Both the position numbers and the translations under genes were made by a program. Positions 9,814 through 19,584 of a DNA stretch of 64,000 nucleotides are shown here, in pieces (the first letter of the stretch is position 1; each line of letters begins with the position of its first letter). The notes under the pieces are model-generated. The model searched no databases and was not told the DNA's origin. It saw only the letters and a program-made list of their open reading frames with translations. The stretch is from Aurantiochytrium sp. KH105 (lineage: Eukaryota; Sar; Bigyra; Thraustochytrida; Thraustochytriidae). The stretch spans positions 248,001 through 312,000 of the forward strand of contig BGKB01000058.1 of the NCBI GenBank assembly GCA_003116975.1, read 5' to 3'.

Positions 9814-10657
9814 GCGCTTGGTGCAAAATCTGAATTCCAGCTAATCTGCAATGCGCGCACGCACGCACGCACAGCGCGTGCGCGCGTCCCTCCCGCCGCC
9901 GCCCGCTCTCGCTCCGCTCCGCGGCCGCGCGGCCGGCGCGGCGCGGGGAGGCGGGCTGCGCGTCGCAGGAGGCGGCGCGAAACGCCCCTGAGAGCCTGCG
10001 CAAGCGCCGCCGCCCGCGCCGTGCAGCGCGTACACCGCCTCGCTCTACAGTCTCTATCTGCCCGCGTGGAAAGCTGTCCATCCGCACCGCCGCCACGGCC
10101 TCCTGGCTTCGCGCGCGCCGCCCGCCGCTTTCTCTCCCGCCGCCCGCCGCGAAGTTGGCCGCGAAGCTAGGATGCCGCTTGGAGATTGGCCGATCGGGCG
10201 GCGAGCACGAGCAAGGATAACATCTCGAGCTCAGGGAGCACCACGACGAGGAGCAGGAAAAGAAGGCGCAGCTACAGCTGGCAAGCGCCGGGGCTAGCCA
10301 GCGAGCGGGTCGCAGGAAGGCATGCGTGCATGAATGGAACGAGTGCAGGCATTCATTCGCATTCGTGTAGAAGTAAACATTCGTCATTTCAGTCCATTCC
10401 GAGCCATGGTCTCTGACGAAGCCCAGTTGGGAGTCGAGCCGAGCGGTGACCAGGAGCCGAGCCCAAACGGGAGTCGAGCCACGCCAAGTCGAGCCGCGCC
10501 GTGAAGAGCCAGATGGGGCCCAATCTCGCACTACCAGAGCGCTCGCGGGCCCGGTGGGGCAAACAAGCGAAGCCAGCCAGCAAGCAAGCAAGCACGCAAG
10601 CAAACAAACTCTCAACTCGCGCGCCCGACAGGTCGCTGACAGGAATAGAGTAGTTCA

Positions 10658-10691
10658 GGGCAGGGCAGAGCAGAGCAGAGCAAAGCAAAGC
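10658..10691 (+). repeat. 5-nt-phased purine-rich repeat upstream of the RING gene
   Basis: GGGCA, GAGCA and AAGCA units follow one another in strict 5-nt register about 120-150 nt before the RING gene ATG. It belongs to the same class of leader repeat as those at 18391-18450, 25121-25195, 37614-37643 and 57611-57645. Confidence 0.65.
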
Positions 10692-10810
10692 TCTCGAGGC
10701 AGACGCGGAGACACAGAATTTGCCCCATCATCGTTGGAGTGCGTGCGGGCCGGCGTGCGTGGCGAATTCGGAGGGCAAGTCGCGCGCTGTTGTCTCCCGA
10801 GACGCGGTGA

Positions 10811-12394
10811 ATGACGAAGCGCGCAAGTCGTCTGGCGGGCGGGGCTTGCCTTGCGCCAGCCGTGAGTCGCTTGCAGAGCTTTAGAAGCAGCAGCGGGAGC
10901 ACAAGCAGCTGCTGCAGCGCCAAAAATGTAAAGAACAAAGCCTCGTCCATCTTTAGCCTTCTCAACAACTATGCCGGCAACAGCAGGGAGAGTCGACTCG
11001 CGGACGCAGTCACCGAGCGCGTCGTGAATAACGACAGATTCTACTATGGCGCAAGCTCGACCACGGCTGACATCAATGAGCACGCCGATCTCATGGACGA
11101 GCGTCACGAGGAAAAGGACCACAATGAAGACAACGGTGAAAACGGCGAGGAGCAGCAAGATGCCCTCGAGAGCCTCTACAAGCATATTCGCTTTCTCCAG
11201 CGATGCTCTTCGGACGGACGCATCTGCGCCGGCGAAGACCCCAGCGCAGAGCCCTCTGGCCTCCATCCTGGGCTCTTTGCCAAGTTGCCTGTTACATACG
11301 TGACGCTGGGCAGCGTCCAGCCCCCCGCCCCAGCAAAGCTCGCAGCCTCCGACAAGGTCACCACAGCAGCGAGAAAGCCCTTGGTCGCCGAGTCCAGTCG
11401 GGCCAGTGCGGAAAACATGGAGGATTGGCTCGCGGCGCGGTGCGCATCCTGTGAGTCCTTGCTGCACGATGTTACGGCCCAAGTTTTGCTCAAGCTGCCG
11501 TGCGGCCATCACCTGCACCACGAATGTGGGCGAAAATGGTTTGCGGCCAACAAGCACTGCCCTGTGCGCGGTTGCGGTCTCACGATTGAGACACATGCCA
11601 CGCTCGAGCGCGAGCAAGCAAAGGATGCGCGCGAGCAGCACGCTCGCGAACACACCGACATCGAGCACGCACTCCGGTGCGTGCTCTCGCAGCGCAACCC
11701 GACGGCCCGCGTCGAGTACGATGGCGTCGCTGTGGATGGAGCCACGGGTTCGCTTCGCACGTGCTCGGGGACTCTCAAAGTGGAGATGGATGCTGCGGGT
11801 CGACTTGCGTTTCCGGGCGAAATCGAGGCCGACCAGGTCGTCGCGCTCATCCACAGTTTGTACCAAGGCTCTGTCGTCGTCACGAGCTCCGTGGTGCCCA
11901 TTCGCCACGCCTGCCACTTGCCGTCACGCGATTCCGATGTCTCTGCGGCACCTCTCACTTCTTCGGGTGCACCGTCAAAGCCCACCCGTGTAGTCCCTGC
12001 ACCGGGTCCGATGCGAACGGCCTCGTGCGACGAGGCTGCAATCAGTAAGCTTGTTGCCGAGCGAAGCAGCGTCGCCGCGGAGGCGGCTTTCGTCGCTGCA
12101 GACTCTGCAGCTTCTCGCATTGCCGGTCGTTTCAGCATGACCGGATTCAAGCAGGGCATTTCCAAGGCCCTCCAATCCTCGCGAAATTTTCTTGCAAAGA
12201 ACGGCCAAGCCACTCCGCTCTTGGGCGAGCCCTGCGACTGTGCGATTGATACCTTTACGCAGGTGCACAGTTTCACTGTCAAGGGCGGGGCGCTTTTTCA
12301 GCGCTCTGCATTTGCCAATGCGGTCCACATGACGTCCTTGATGTCTGAAGACTCTGACTTTTCTCCTCTCCCGACTCGGGTATTGTACATGTGA
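10811..12394 (+). CDS. RING-type zinc finger protein, probable E3 ubiquitin ligase
   Basis: The 527-residue product has a RING-H2-like finger at about residues 212-260: CASCESLL, then LPCGHHLHHEC, then KHCPVRGCGL. This gives the C-x2-C, C-x-H-x2-H-x2-C and C-x2-x-C ligand pattern. The first 90 residues are Ser-rich. An acidic stretch (ADLMDERHEEKDHNEDNGE) follows at about residue 90. After the RING come a helical basic stretch, a region LRTCSGTLKVEMDAAGRL that may be a small beta domain, and an Ala/Ser-rich tail with an amphipathic FSMTGFKQGISKALQ. RING proteins recruit E2 enzymes; substrate and location cannot be read. The ATG at 10811 is the first in frame, but the disordered N-terminus means a later start is possible. 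Confidence 0.7.
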   Translation: MTKRASRLAGGACLAPAVSRLQSFRSSSGSTSSCCSAKNVKNKASSIFSLLNNYAGNSRESRLADAVTERVVNNDRFYYGASSTTADINEHADLMDERHEEKDHNEDNGENGEEQQDALESLYKHIRFLQRCSSDGRICAGEDPSAEPSGLHPGLFAKLPVTYVTLGSVQPPAPAKLAASDKVTTAARKPLVAESSRASAENMEDWLAARCASCESLLHDVTAQVLLKLPCGHHLHHECGRKWFAANKHCPVRGCGLTIETHATLEREQAKDAREQHAREHTDIEHALRCVLSQRNPTARVEYDGVAVDGATGSLRTCSGTLKVEMDAAGRLAFPGEIEADQVVALIHSLYQGSVVVTSSVVPIRHACHLPSRDSDVSAAPLTSSGAPSKPTRVVPAPGPMRTASCDEAAISKLVAERSSVAAEAAFVAADSAASRIAGRFSMTGFKQGISKALQSSRNFLAKNGQATPLLGEPCDCAIDTFTQVHSFTVKGGALFQRSAFANAVHMTSLMSEDSDFSPLPTRVLYM

Positions 12395-12849
12395 TGGCGA
12401 AGCCAGACCCAAACTTTTCGGTTCCAGGACCCCCCTTTTCCCATTTAAAAATAGGAGTTTATCCGTTTCCTGCACTTTCTTTCGTTGTTGCGTAGTTGCG
12501 TGTCCTACGGAAAAGGATGCATTTTGTGGCATCAAAAGAACAAAATGACGCAACCCTGGATGTCTCCCGATTTCTTTTTACTTCACCCGCAATTGTAAAG
12601 GTACATCACGAACGATTGACGACTGGGAGCGACAATCTCGCTGTGCATCTCAAGCCTCGTCCAACGCATGTCGGAGCAAAAGACATGTTGCGCCTCATCC
12701 ATCCCCTGCGTGATTTACCTATCTTTTGTGAAAAAGATAAAGCGCCACGTCCTCTGCGTGAATTTCTTCTGCTTTAAAAAGAAGTGCAAAGCACCTTGTC
12801 CTCCTCTGCGTCAACCTTTTGATTTGGTGCAAAAAGCTCAACGCCTACC
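12395..12849. other. Convergent 3' intergenic region
   Basis: This lies between the 3' ends of the RING and CobW-family genes. Composition is AT-richer and I see no gene. Short frames here are unsupported. Confidence 0.5.
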
Positions 12850-14253
12850 TCACGCTTTGTCCTTGGTGTTGTCGTCATCGGATCCGAAAATGTCTTGCAT
12901 TTCCGTGTCGCTCAAAAGACAGGCGTCTAAGGCAGCCTCGATGGCCTCAACGTCCAAATTAAGACCAATGAGAACAATCTCCTGCCTACGGTCGCCAAAT
13001 GTACCCTCAAAGTCGCGTCGGACATTGGCAGGCATGTTGTCGGACGGCCATTCTTCGCGAGGGATGGCGGCCCACCAAGCGCCAATGGGAACGAGTGTCG
13101 CCTGCAGGCCTGCTCGAGAATAGTACAAGGCCATGTCGTGCTGATTAGCGAGCCAGCAATATCCTTTTGCGCGCAAAATGGGATCGGCGAGACACGCCGG
13201 TCGTGCAGAAATCATTGTGCGGGCGAATTTTTGAGGCTCAAAGGGTCTTCTACGTCTATACACGTGCGTCTTGACGAGAACATCCGGGGCCTCTGCGGTC
13301 TCGGAGCGGCGCAGACGATCAAAGGCCTCAAGAAAGGTCCGGTGCTCCTCATCGACACTGAGCGCTGCATTTGATGAAGATGTGGCGACGTTTGGTGCTG
13401 GCATGGAAGGTTCTGGGCCCAAGAGCATGTCCAGAGCGACGTCTCCACGTACGGTCTCGTATAGCCTCGCGCTCGGGTTGATATGAGCGAGGATTGCGCG
13501 CAAGCGTGGTAGTTTAGAAGGGTCAACAAGATCTGTCTTGTTGAGAAGTAAAACGTCTGCACTTTCAATCTGCTCCGCAAGAAGGTCACAGGTGAAGCGC
13601 GCAGCGTCGGATTTCGACCATGGGTTGTCGGGAGCTTCTGCTGCCACCTTAGATCCAAGCTTGCCAAAGAGGCTTTCGAGCTCCGAGGCATCGACGAGCG
13701 TCACGAGCCGCGAGAGCCGCGCCTTGGCATCGGTGCCCTCCTCTTGCAGGGCGACCTGGAGACCGTGCCAGAGTCGTTTTGGCTCAGCGACGCCTGAGCA
13801 CTCGACAACAATGTGGTCGAATGGCCCAACTTGGAGAAGTTGGTCAAGTGAACGATATAAATCGTCGCTGGCGGAGCAGCACGCGCAGCCGTTTTGCAGC
13901 TGCACAGTTTCGATGCCATCCTCGCCTTGTGTCCTGCGCTGGACTTCGCGAGCATCAATGTTCACAGAGGCAACGTCATTGACAATGACACCCATGCGCA
14001 GTCCTCCACGGTTGGCCAGCATGTGATGCAGCAGCGTGCTCTTGCCTGCTCCCAGCATTCCTGAGAGCACGGTCACCTCAATGCGCTCAGTGCGCTGTCG
14101 CTTGTTATTGGTCTTGGCCTTGGGCATCGGAGCTTCGAATTTCGTCGTCCTTTTCCTAGCGTCCTCAGGCTTGTGCTCGATTTTCTCCTCTTCTTTCTCC
14201 GCCGCGAGACCTTGCGCGAGGAGGACCTCGGCGGCAGCCTCGAGGTCATCCAT
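12850..14253 (-). CDS. CobW/COG0523-family GTPase, putative zinc metallochaperone
   Basis: The 467-residue product has the G3E GTPase layout: Walker A GMLGAGKST at residues 65-73, the metal-binding CxCC in NGCACC (C123, C125, C126), VVECSGVAEP, and the base-specificity motif NKTDLVD. A CobW C-terminal domain follows, including KFARTMISARPACLADPI and QDIFGS at the end. The first 55 residues are charged and disordered and lack the CPELVPI-type motif that animal ZNG1 uses to bind methionine aminopeptidase. COG0523 proteins deliver zinc or other metals to client enzymes; the bacterial YciC/YeiR type is the closest by feel. It is head-to-head with the deacetylase gene, 1.1 kb apart. The family is secure; the metal and client are inference. 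Confidence 0.88.
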   Translation of the reverse strand: MDDLEAAAEVLLAQGLAAEKEEEKIEHKPEDARKRTTKFEAPMPKAKTNNKRQRTERIEVTVLSGMLGAGKSTLLHHMLANRGGLRMGVIVNDVASVNIDAREVQRRTQGEDGIETVQLQNGCACCSASDDLYRSLDQLLQVGPFDHIVVECSGVAEPKRLWHGLQVALQEEGTDAKARLSRLVTLVDASELESLFGKLGSKVAAEAPDNPWSKSDAARFTCDLLAEQIESADVLLLNKTDLVDPSKLPRLRAILAHINPSARLYETVRGDVALDMLLGPEPSMPAPNVATSSSNAALSVDEEHRTFLEAFDRLRRSETAEAPDVLVKTHVYRRRRPFEPQKFARTMISARPACLADPILRAKGYCWLANQHDMALYYSRAGLQATLVPIGAWWAAIPREEWPSDNMPANVRRDFEGTFGDRRQEIVLIGLNLDVEAIEAALDACLLSDTEMQDIFGSDDDNTKDKA

Positions 14254-15397
14254 GCTCTCCTCCCCCCAAGTTGATCAGCCTGCCTATAAATCGCAGCGAC
14301 GTCGCGCACGTTCTGGGCGCTTTTCGACGCCCTCGAGCGCTTTCTGTCCAGGCCGAGGAGCACCGGGCGCAGCTCAGCTTGCGTCGTGCGAGGCCAGGTC
14401 TCCGACGCCGCGGCAGGGCCTCCGCCGGTGGTTGGGATTTGATCTCCCCGCGCGGCCCGTCTCGGCCCCTCTGGGCGGGAATGGCCGACTTGCGCGGGGC
14501 GATGCTGCACTTGCGCGGGGCGGAGGCCCATTGTGGCGGGCTCGGGCGCAAGTGGCGTATCTTGCGAAAGGCCGACTTGCCGCCGCTCCTTTCTCGCTCT
14601 CCTCCCTCCCCCGCCTCGCTTCTTTCTCTCTCTCCTTCATTTCCCGCATTCTCTCGATCCGCCAGGGGCGCATCAGAGCCGCGCCGCCGCCGCCGCCGCC
14701 GCCGCCACCGCCGCCGCTGCCGCCGCGCCGCGCGCGCAGGACGCCGGGAGTCCCGCTCGCGCGCACGCAGCAGAGGCCGCCGCGGAGCCGCCGCGGGAGC
14801 CGCGGGAGCCGCGGGAGCCGCGGGCGAAAGTTCATCGATTTCATCGCCGCCGCCGCCGCCGCCGCCGCCAGGCCGCCGCGCCAGGCCGCCGCCGCCGAGC
14901 CCGCGCCGCCGCCGCGCGGAGAGCGGGGCGCCTGCGCGCGAGCGTCGCGCGCAAGAGGACGGCAGCGCGCCGCCGCCCCGCCCCCGCGCGAGGGCCCGGC
15001 CGCCCAGCCCGTGCCGCCGGGCGGCGTCGGGAAGGCGGCCCGGACGCGCGAGCCCGTCGTCTTCGTCTTCGTCGAGNCGCTCGCGCGCAAGAAGCCGGCA
15101 GCGCGCCGCCGCCCCGCCCCCGCGCGAGGGCCCGGCCGCCCAGCCCGTGCCGCCGGGCGGCGTCGGGAAGGCGGCCCGGACGCGCGAGCCCGTCGTCGTC
15201 GTCGTCGTCGTCGAGGAGGTGGACAAGGCCGCTGCTGACGGTGGTGGAGACGTACGAGGCGCGCGACGAGGCCGAGAAACAGAAAGTCCTCATCGTCGAG
15301 GAAAAGCGCCGAGAGGGCCCGAGACAAGTTGAAGCTCTTTGTGGCAAGCAGGCAGAGCAGCGGCCAGTAGGCATTCCGCGTCCAGAGGCTCGCGGAA
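14254..15397. other. GC-extreme divergent region between CobW-family and HDAC genes
   Basis: The interval is a CpG-island-like leader with GCC/GCG triplet runs (about 14680-14715 and 14845-14875), a tandem duplication with an ambiguous base, and a TCG run at 15190-15213. Frames cross it in all phases on both strands as Ala/Arg/Pro/Gly low complexity. I therefore call no gene. Confidence 0.6.
14943..15213. repeat. Two-copy tandem duplication (~135 bp unit) with an N at the junction
   Basis: A unit of roughly 130 bp at about 14943-15076 is repeated nearly exactly at about 15078-15213. The copies differ at a few bases near the left end (AAGAGGAC versus AAGAAGCC) and in the length of the TCG run at the right end. 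The single undetermined base, at 15077, falls exactly between the copies, so an assembly collapse or bridging artefact is possible. Confidence 0.75.
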
Positions 15398-17014
15398 ATG
15401 AGCTCGAGCATCGGCAGCAGCAACAGCAGCGGCGGTGGTGCTGGAAGACAGACCCCGACGCAGCAGGGCCAAACGTCAGATGGCGAGCTGGATCGCGCAA
15501 GTTGCGTAGGCTGCGGAAGCTCGGTCGTATCCGGAGACTCTTCCGCCGCCGGAAGGAGCCATTTTGCGGGCGTGGTGCCGGCGCACCCCTTACCCGTATT
15601 GTACCATCAGGACTTGCGAGGCCACTGCACGCGGCTGCACGGCACGCTGGAGGTGCACCAAGAGGGCCCAGAGCGCGTGCACAATATCTTTTTGAAACTC
15701 TTTGAGGAAGGCGTGCGCGGGAACCACGTTCTTCCGCTGGTATACGACCACGATGTGCCCCTTGCGACGCGTGAACAGCTACTCATGGTGCACGACGCGG
15801 CCTATGTTGATTTTTTGGAGGGTCTTTGCGTGCGATACAATCGCGATGGCGAGGACGTGCCATCAGATCAGGAAGTGCTGCGGTTTTCGCCGCTGGTGGT
15901 TTCGCGTCTCTTTTCCGAAGAGGAACAGCGGCGATTTTTTGGACGCAACAAACACTTGACGAGCGCAACGCGATTCTCGCAAGGCAGCTTCAAGGCGGCG
16001 ATGCGTGCCGCAGGATCCGTGGTTCGCGCTGTGGAAATTGTTTTGGGTAACAAGTACATTCAGAAGCGGTGCTTTTGCCTCGTGCGGCCGCCAGGCCACC
16101 ACGCCGGTCCTCGTGGCTATGATCCTGTCGCGGGTGGTTGCGGATTCTGTATCGTGAACAACGTGTGTGTGGGCGTGGCGGAGGCTTTGCGGATGCACCC
16201 GGGATGCCGCATTGCTATTGTGGATTTGGATGTGCATCATGGAAACGGCACGCAAACGATCGTGCAGGAGCGATTTGCGCACAGTCCTGTCATTTACTGC
16301 AGCATACACTTGCACGAGACTTTTCCTGGCGAGCCGGATATGGACTTTTTTCCTGGCACGGGCGCCGAGCAGGATGACTTGCGGTTCCTTAACATCCCGC
16401 TGGCGCCTCTGTGGAACAAGAACGGCGACGACAGCGACACGGAAATGGTGGTGAGCGGCCCGGGCTCTCCCAACTCTGCCGGTGCTTCAAGCGGCAGCGG
16501 CGAGACGAAGCGCGGAAGAACGCGCACTGGATTTGAGCGTGGCAACGGCCCGCATGCGGACAACAACAACAACAATAACAATGCCATGAAGACCGACAAG
16601 GACGATGGCATCAGTGGATCCGCCAGCGCGCAGAACGACGACCAACGTTTCGCGTTTCCGCAGCCCAAGTCATCAAAACGGGGTCGCGCCGCCTGGCGCC
16701 GCGCAGTCGAGCAGCGCATTTTGCCGCGCCTGAAAACTTTCCAGCCCGACCTTCTCTTTATTTCTGCCGGTTTTGATGGCAGTTTTGAGGATGAGGGATG
16801 CTCGTACGAGAACGTCTCGGGTCTGGATCTTACCGAGAGCGATTTTGCCTGGGCCACAGAAATGCTCGTTGACCACAGCGGCGTGGACCGGGTTGTTTCT
16901 GTGCTGGAAGGTGGCTACGGTCGCTGGATGGCCTGCCTTGACATGTACGAAACCTCTTCGCTGACCAGCTGCGTGCTCGCTCACATTGCTGCGCTCGTGG
17001 AAAAGGCCAAGTAA
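15398..17014 (+). CDS. Class II-type histone deacetylase
   Basis: The 538-residue product is a zinc-dependent (arginase-fold) deacetylase. The active-site segments are present in order: the tandem His of RPPGHHAGP, the zinc ligands in DLDVHHGNGTQ, the third ligand Asp in SAGFDGS, and the transition-state Tyr in LEGGYGR. The N-terminal 60 residues are Ser/Gly-rich. A low-complexity insert of about 75 residues with a run of asparagines splits the domain between FLNIPLAP and RAVEQRILPRLK. The family removes acetyl groups from lysines of histones or other proteins. Tyr, not the class IIa His, suggests an active enzyme. The layout is nearer to HDAC6/HDAC10 or fungal HDA1-like proteins than to class I. 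The ATG at 15398 is the first in frame after the GC-rich leader. Confidence 0.92.
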   Translation: MSSSIGSSNSSGGGAGRQTPTQQGQTSDGELDRASCVGCGSSVVSGDSSAAGRSHFAGVVPAHPLPVLYHQDLRGHCTRLHGTLEVHQEGPERVHNIFLKLFEEGVRGNHVLPLVYDHDVPLATREQLLMVHDAAYVDFLEGLCVRYNRDGEDVPSDQEVLRFSPLVVSRLFSEEEQRRFFGRNKHLTSATRFSQGSFKAAMRAAGSVVRAVEIVLGNKYIQKRCFCLVRPPGHHAGPRGYDPVAGGCGFCIVNNVCVGVAEALRMHPGCRIAIVDLDVHHGNGTQTIVQERFAHSPVIYCSIHLHETFPGEPDMDFFPGTGAEQDDLRFLNIPLAPLWNKNGDDSDTEMVVSGPGSPNSAGASSGSGETKRGRTRTGFERGNGPHADNNNNNNNAMKTDKDDGISGSASAQNDDQRFAFPQPKSSKRGRAAWRRAVEQRILPRLKTFQPDLLFISAGFDGSFEDEGCSYENVSGLDLTESDFAWATEMLVDHSGVDRVVSVLEGGYGRWMACLDMYETSSLTSCVLAHIAALVEKAK

Positions 17015-18631
17015 ATTGCTCTTTTCTTTTGTTCCGAAAGTCGCGACGAGGGAAAGGGGGAAAGAGGGTCTCAAGTGCGCCAAAAGATGCAAGTGTGTCA
17101 ATGGATGCAGGAGAGCAAATGGAAAGAAATGGACGCGTGCATGAGCTTGTCCGCAATCTTGCGTCATCGCAAGGAAGCTGTTTTCACTTTTGCGTACCGT
17201 GTTTGCTTGTTTGCTTACCTATCTGCTCACGAACAAGCTCGCATACAAGCTCACGTAGGGATGCGTCTGCCCTTTTGCCTGCCTGCCTGCCTACCTGCCT
17301 GACCACACGCGTTGTAGCATGTTCTCTTTTTACATGATTCTTTCACGCAGAGCTGGATTATAGCATTGACATTGAGCTGAAAATGTTGATGTTGATGATT
17401 CAAGAGCTTTGGCGCTAACCTTTCAGCGTAAAAGGAACGGGCGGCGATGACGAGGCGACGTGCACAATGCATGCATGACTTTCTTTTTCTCTCTCACGCT
17501 CTCCCTGATTTGGGGAAGTTCTCTTTGGAGAGAGAGAAAAAAAAAGTGACCCACGCCCCATCGTCCTCATGCGGCCTTTTGTTGTCCTTGGCAGCTCGTT
17601 CCGTCTGCTACTATCCAACTCAGTAGGACAAGGAAGTTTTGCAACAAAAGTACATTGCTCTCTTTTTGTGAATCGACTGATCGTGCGTGCTCTCAATCCC
17701 AGCAATGATGATGCAATGCAAGCTCTGTCTCGAGTCGGTGTCATCCGAGTTTGCGTTTGCCTTTACCTTTACACCCTACCAAGCAACCTATCCAAAGTAT
17801 TTCTGACGTGTGCAATTTCTGCTCTCTCCTTTCGTCGACGACGACAACGACGATCGGACTCTTCTCGTGTGACGGTGTTTCTCCCTCCCGTTTTTTTTTT
17901 TTAAGTTTTTTTCCTGGGCATCTCGTCTTCCATTCTAGCAATCAATCGCTCCGCGAAAAAGACCAACGATGCAGCCCCTCTCCGCTGCCTCGCCGCACCC
18001 AACCTTGCCTTGACCGCGAACCGCAGCGACCACGTGTCTCGCGCTCTTCGCCGTGCCAGCTACAGCCCGCCGGCCATGCGAGCCACTGTATGCCTGCCTG
18101 CCGCGGGATGCCGCCCCTGCCGCGCGTGTTTTGCGTCAGTATCTATCCTCCCCTCTCTTTTCTCTTCCCCTTTGCGCAAACAGCGCGGCCGCGTCCCGTC
18201 CCGACCCGCGCCCTCCGCGCCTCCTGCGCCCGCGGCGCGCGCGCGCGGGCGCCCGCCGCGCGAGCTCCCGCCCCGCCCGCGCCGGCGCCCCCGCGCGCTC
18301 GCGCGGGGGCGGGGCGCGCCGGCTCGAGGCGGAGCGCGCGGGAGATAGATGATGCGGCGCGGCCGCCCCGTGTCGCCGAAGGGCGTCGCAAGCAGGGCAG
18401 CAAAGAGCAGAGCAGGAAAGAGCAGAGCAGAGCAGGAAAGAGCAGAAGCGCGAGAGGTAGAGCAGCAGAATCCAGACGCGGGGCCTGCACGCGGACGCGG
18501 AGCAGAGCGGCGGCAGCCGAGCGGCGGCAGCCGAGCGGCGGCGAGGGCGGCAGCGAGGGCGGCCGCGGCAGCAAGAGGGAGCTCGAGGCTGCGATCGGCG
18601 CGGGTCCAAGTCCGGCGGATCGAGAGAGACC
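17015..18631. other. 1.6-kb intergenic region between HDAC and MAPEG genes
   Basis: No supported gene. The left half is AT-richer and contains a run of 13 Ts near 17890. 18190-18350 is extremely GC-rich, and 18391-18450 is a 5-nt-phased purine repeat. Arg/Ala/Ser-rich frames in several phases are artefacts of this composition. Confidence 0.5.
18391..18450 (+). repeat. 5-nt-phased AGAGC/AGGAA repeat upstream of the MAPEG gene
   Basis: About ten pentamers of the type AGAGC, AGCAA and AGGAA follow each other in register, ending about 180 nt before the MAPEG ATG. Purines are on the coding strand. Confidence 0.65.
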
Positions 18632-19138
18632 ATGTCCGTCCCGGGGTGGGCGCTCGAGGCGGCGCAGAAGCTGCCGGCGCCGATGCAGGAGAAGCTGCAG
18701 GAGGTGCTGATGAAGAGCATGGAGGACCCGTACTTTTTGTCGATGTCCACGATCCCCGTGGCGTGGGCGATGTGCATGATCCCGCACGGCCTGGCGCTCG
18801 CGATCAAGCTGGGCAACAAGGGCCTCAAGTACAACAATGACACCCCGCGCAGCGAGGACTACGACAAGTACACCTTGGGAAAGAGCATCGCGCGGTGCTC
18901 GGGCGCGCACTACAACACGCTCGAGATGTTCCCGCTCTTCGCCGGGGCCGTGCTCGTGGCCCGCTCGCGCGAGGTCAAGCCCTCGGTTCTCTTTTCGCAG
19001 TGCGTCACTTACCTTCGCCTGCGTCTGCTCTACATTGTGCTGTACTGCTTTGGCGTCAACCGCATCATCAACGCAGGCCGCACGCTGGTCTGGGGCAAGA
19101 TGCTGCAGCACCTCTTTGCCATTTGCGAGCTGGCGTAG
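18632..19138 (+). CDS. MAPEG-family membrane protein (microsomal glutathione transferase-like)
   Basis: The 168-residue product has the size and four-helix layout of the MAPEG family: a first hydrophobic segment IPVAWAMCMIPHGLALAI, the loop signature RCSGAHYNTLEMFPLFAGAV at about residues 89-108 (R-x4-H-x-N-x2-E-x2-P), and two C-terminal helices around LRLLYIVLYCFGVNRI. MAPEG proteins sit in the ER or outer mitochondrial membrane and use glutathione in detoxification or eicosanoid metabolism. The sequence does not tell MGST from a non-enzymatic member. The ATG at 18632 follows a GC-rich leader with phased purine repeats. Confidence 0.85.
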   Translation: MSVPGWALEAAQKLPAPMQEKLQEVLMKSMEDPYFLSMSTIPVAWAMCMIPHGLALAIKLGNKGLKYNNDTPRSEDYDKYTLGKSIARCSGAHYNTLEMFPLFAGAVLVARSREVKPSVLFSQCVTYLRLRLLYIVLYCFGVNRIINAGRTLVWGKMLQHLFAICELA

Positions 19139-19584
19139 ACACCTTGTTTGGATTTCAAAACAAAGTGGCGGGGGAGGGCAGATGGCCTTTTCTGGGGCGA
19201 AAGAATGGTCGGGGGTTTCTTGTGCGTGAACCTCCGCAGATTTGAGCCCAACGCGGATGTCAGCACGTAATTGCGTACGAATCTCGAATAATGCATAAAA
19301 TGAGAAAAGATAATTTCGAAGGGATTGTCGATGATGATGCTAGTGCTCTCTGCAGATGGGAGGATGCAATCAAGGTCGAGTATCCTCCGCTTACTTGATT
19401 TGGTAAAAGTTGGGAAAGAAAGGATGGGTACGGGGAAGAGGAAAGGAGATATGGGCCGAAAAGGCATGCATGCGCCTGCGCACGAGAGAGCAGAGAACGG
19501 GAGCGCGGGCGCAAGCATACGCGACTGAAAAAGACGAAAAATCGAACAAACTCAGGCAAAGTACGCTTTAATGTGAACGCGTAT
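19139..19584. other. Convergent 3' intergenic region
   Basis: This lies between the MAPEG and V-ATPase subunit B 3' ends. It is AT-richer and I see no gene or clear structural RNA. Confidence 0.5.

Larger units (their letters stand above)
8549..10810. other. 2.3-kb intergenic region upstream of the RING gene
   Basis: I find no supported gene. The left third is AT-richer. 9712-9813 holds several GGTTTGAA repeats. 9840-10170 is extremely GC-rich. 10428-10505 repeats the heptamer-like unit GTCGAGCC, and 10658-10691 is a 5-nt-phased GCAGA/GCAAA repeat. Several long frames on both strands cross this interval, but they are Arg/Ala/Ser low-complexity and overlap each other in all phases. Confidence 0.5.

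Noticed and set aside
9461-10615. Minus-strand frame of 384 codons with a Leu/Cys-rich start that mimics a signal peptide
   Set aside because: The start derives from the CAAG/CTTG repeat at 10571-10605. The frame overlaps other frames in all phases and the composition is Cys/Arg/Ser noise.
14036-15705. Several 300-400-codon frames on both strands across the HDAC/CobW leader
   Set aside because: All consist of Ala/Arg/Pro/Gly from GCC/GCG repeats, are open in every phase, and cross the undetermined base and the tandem duplication.
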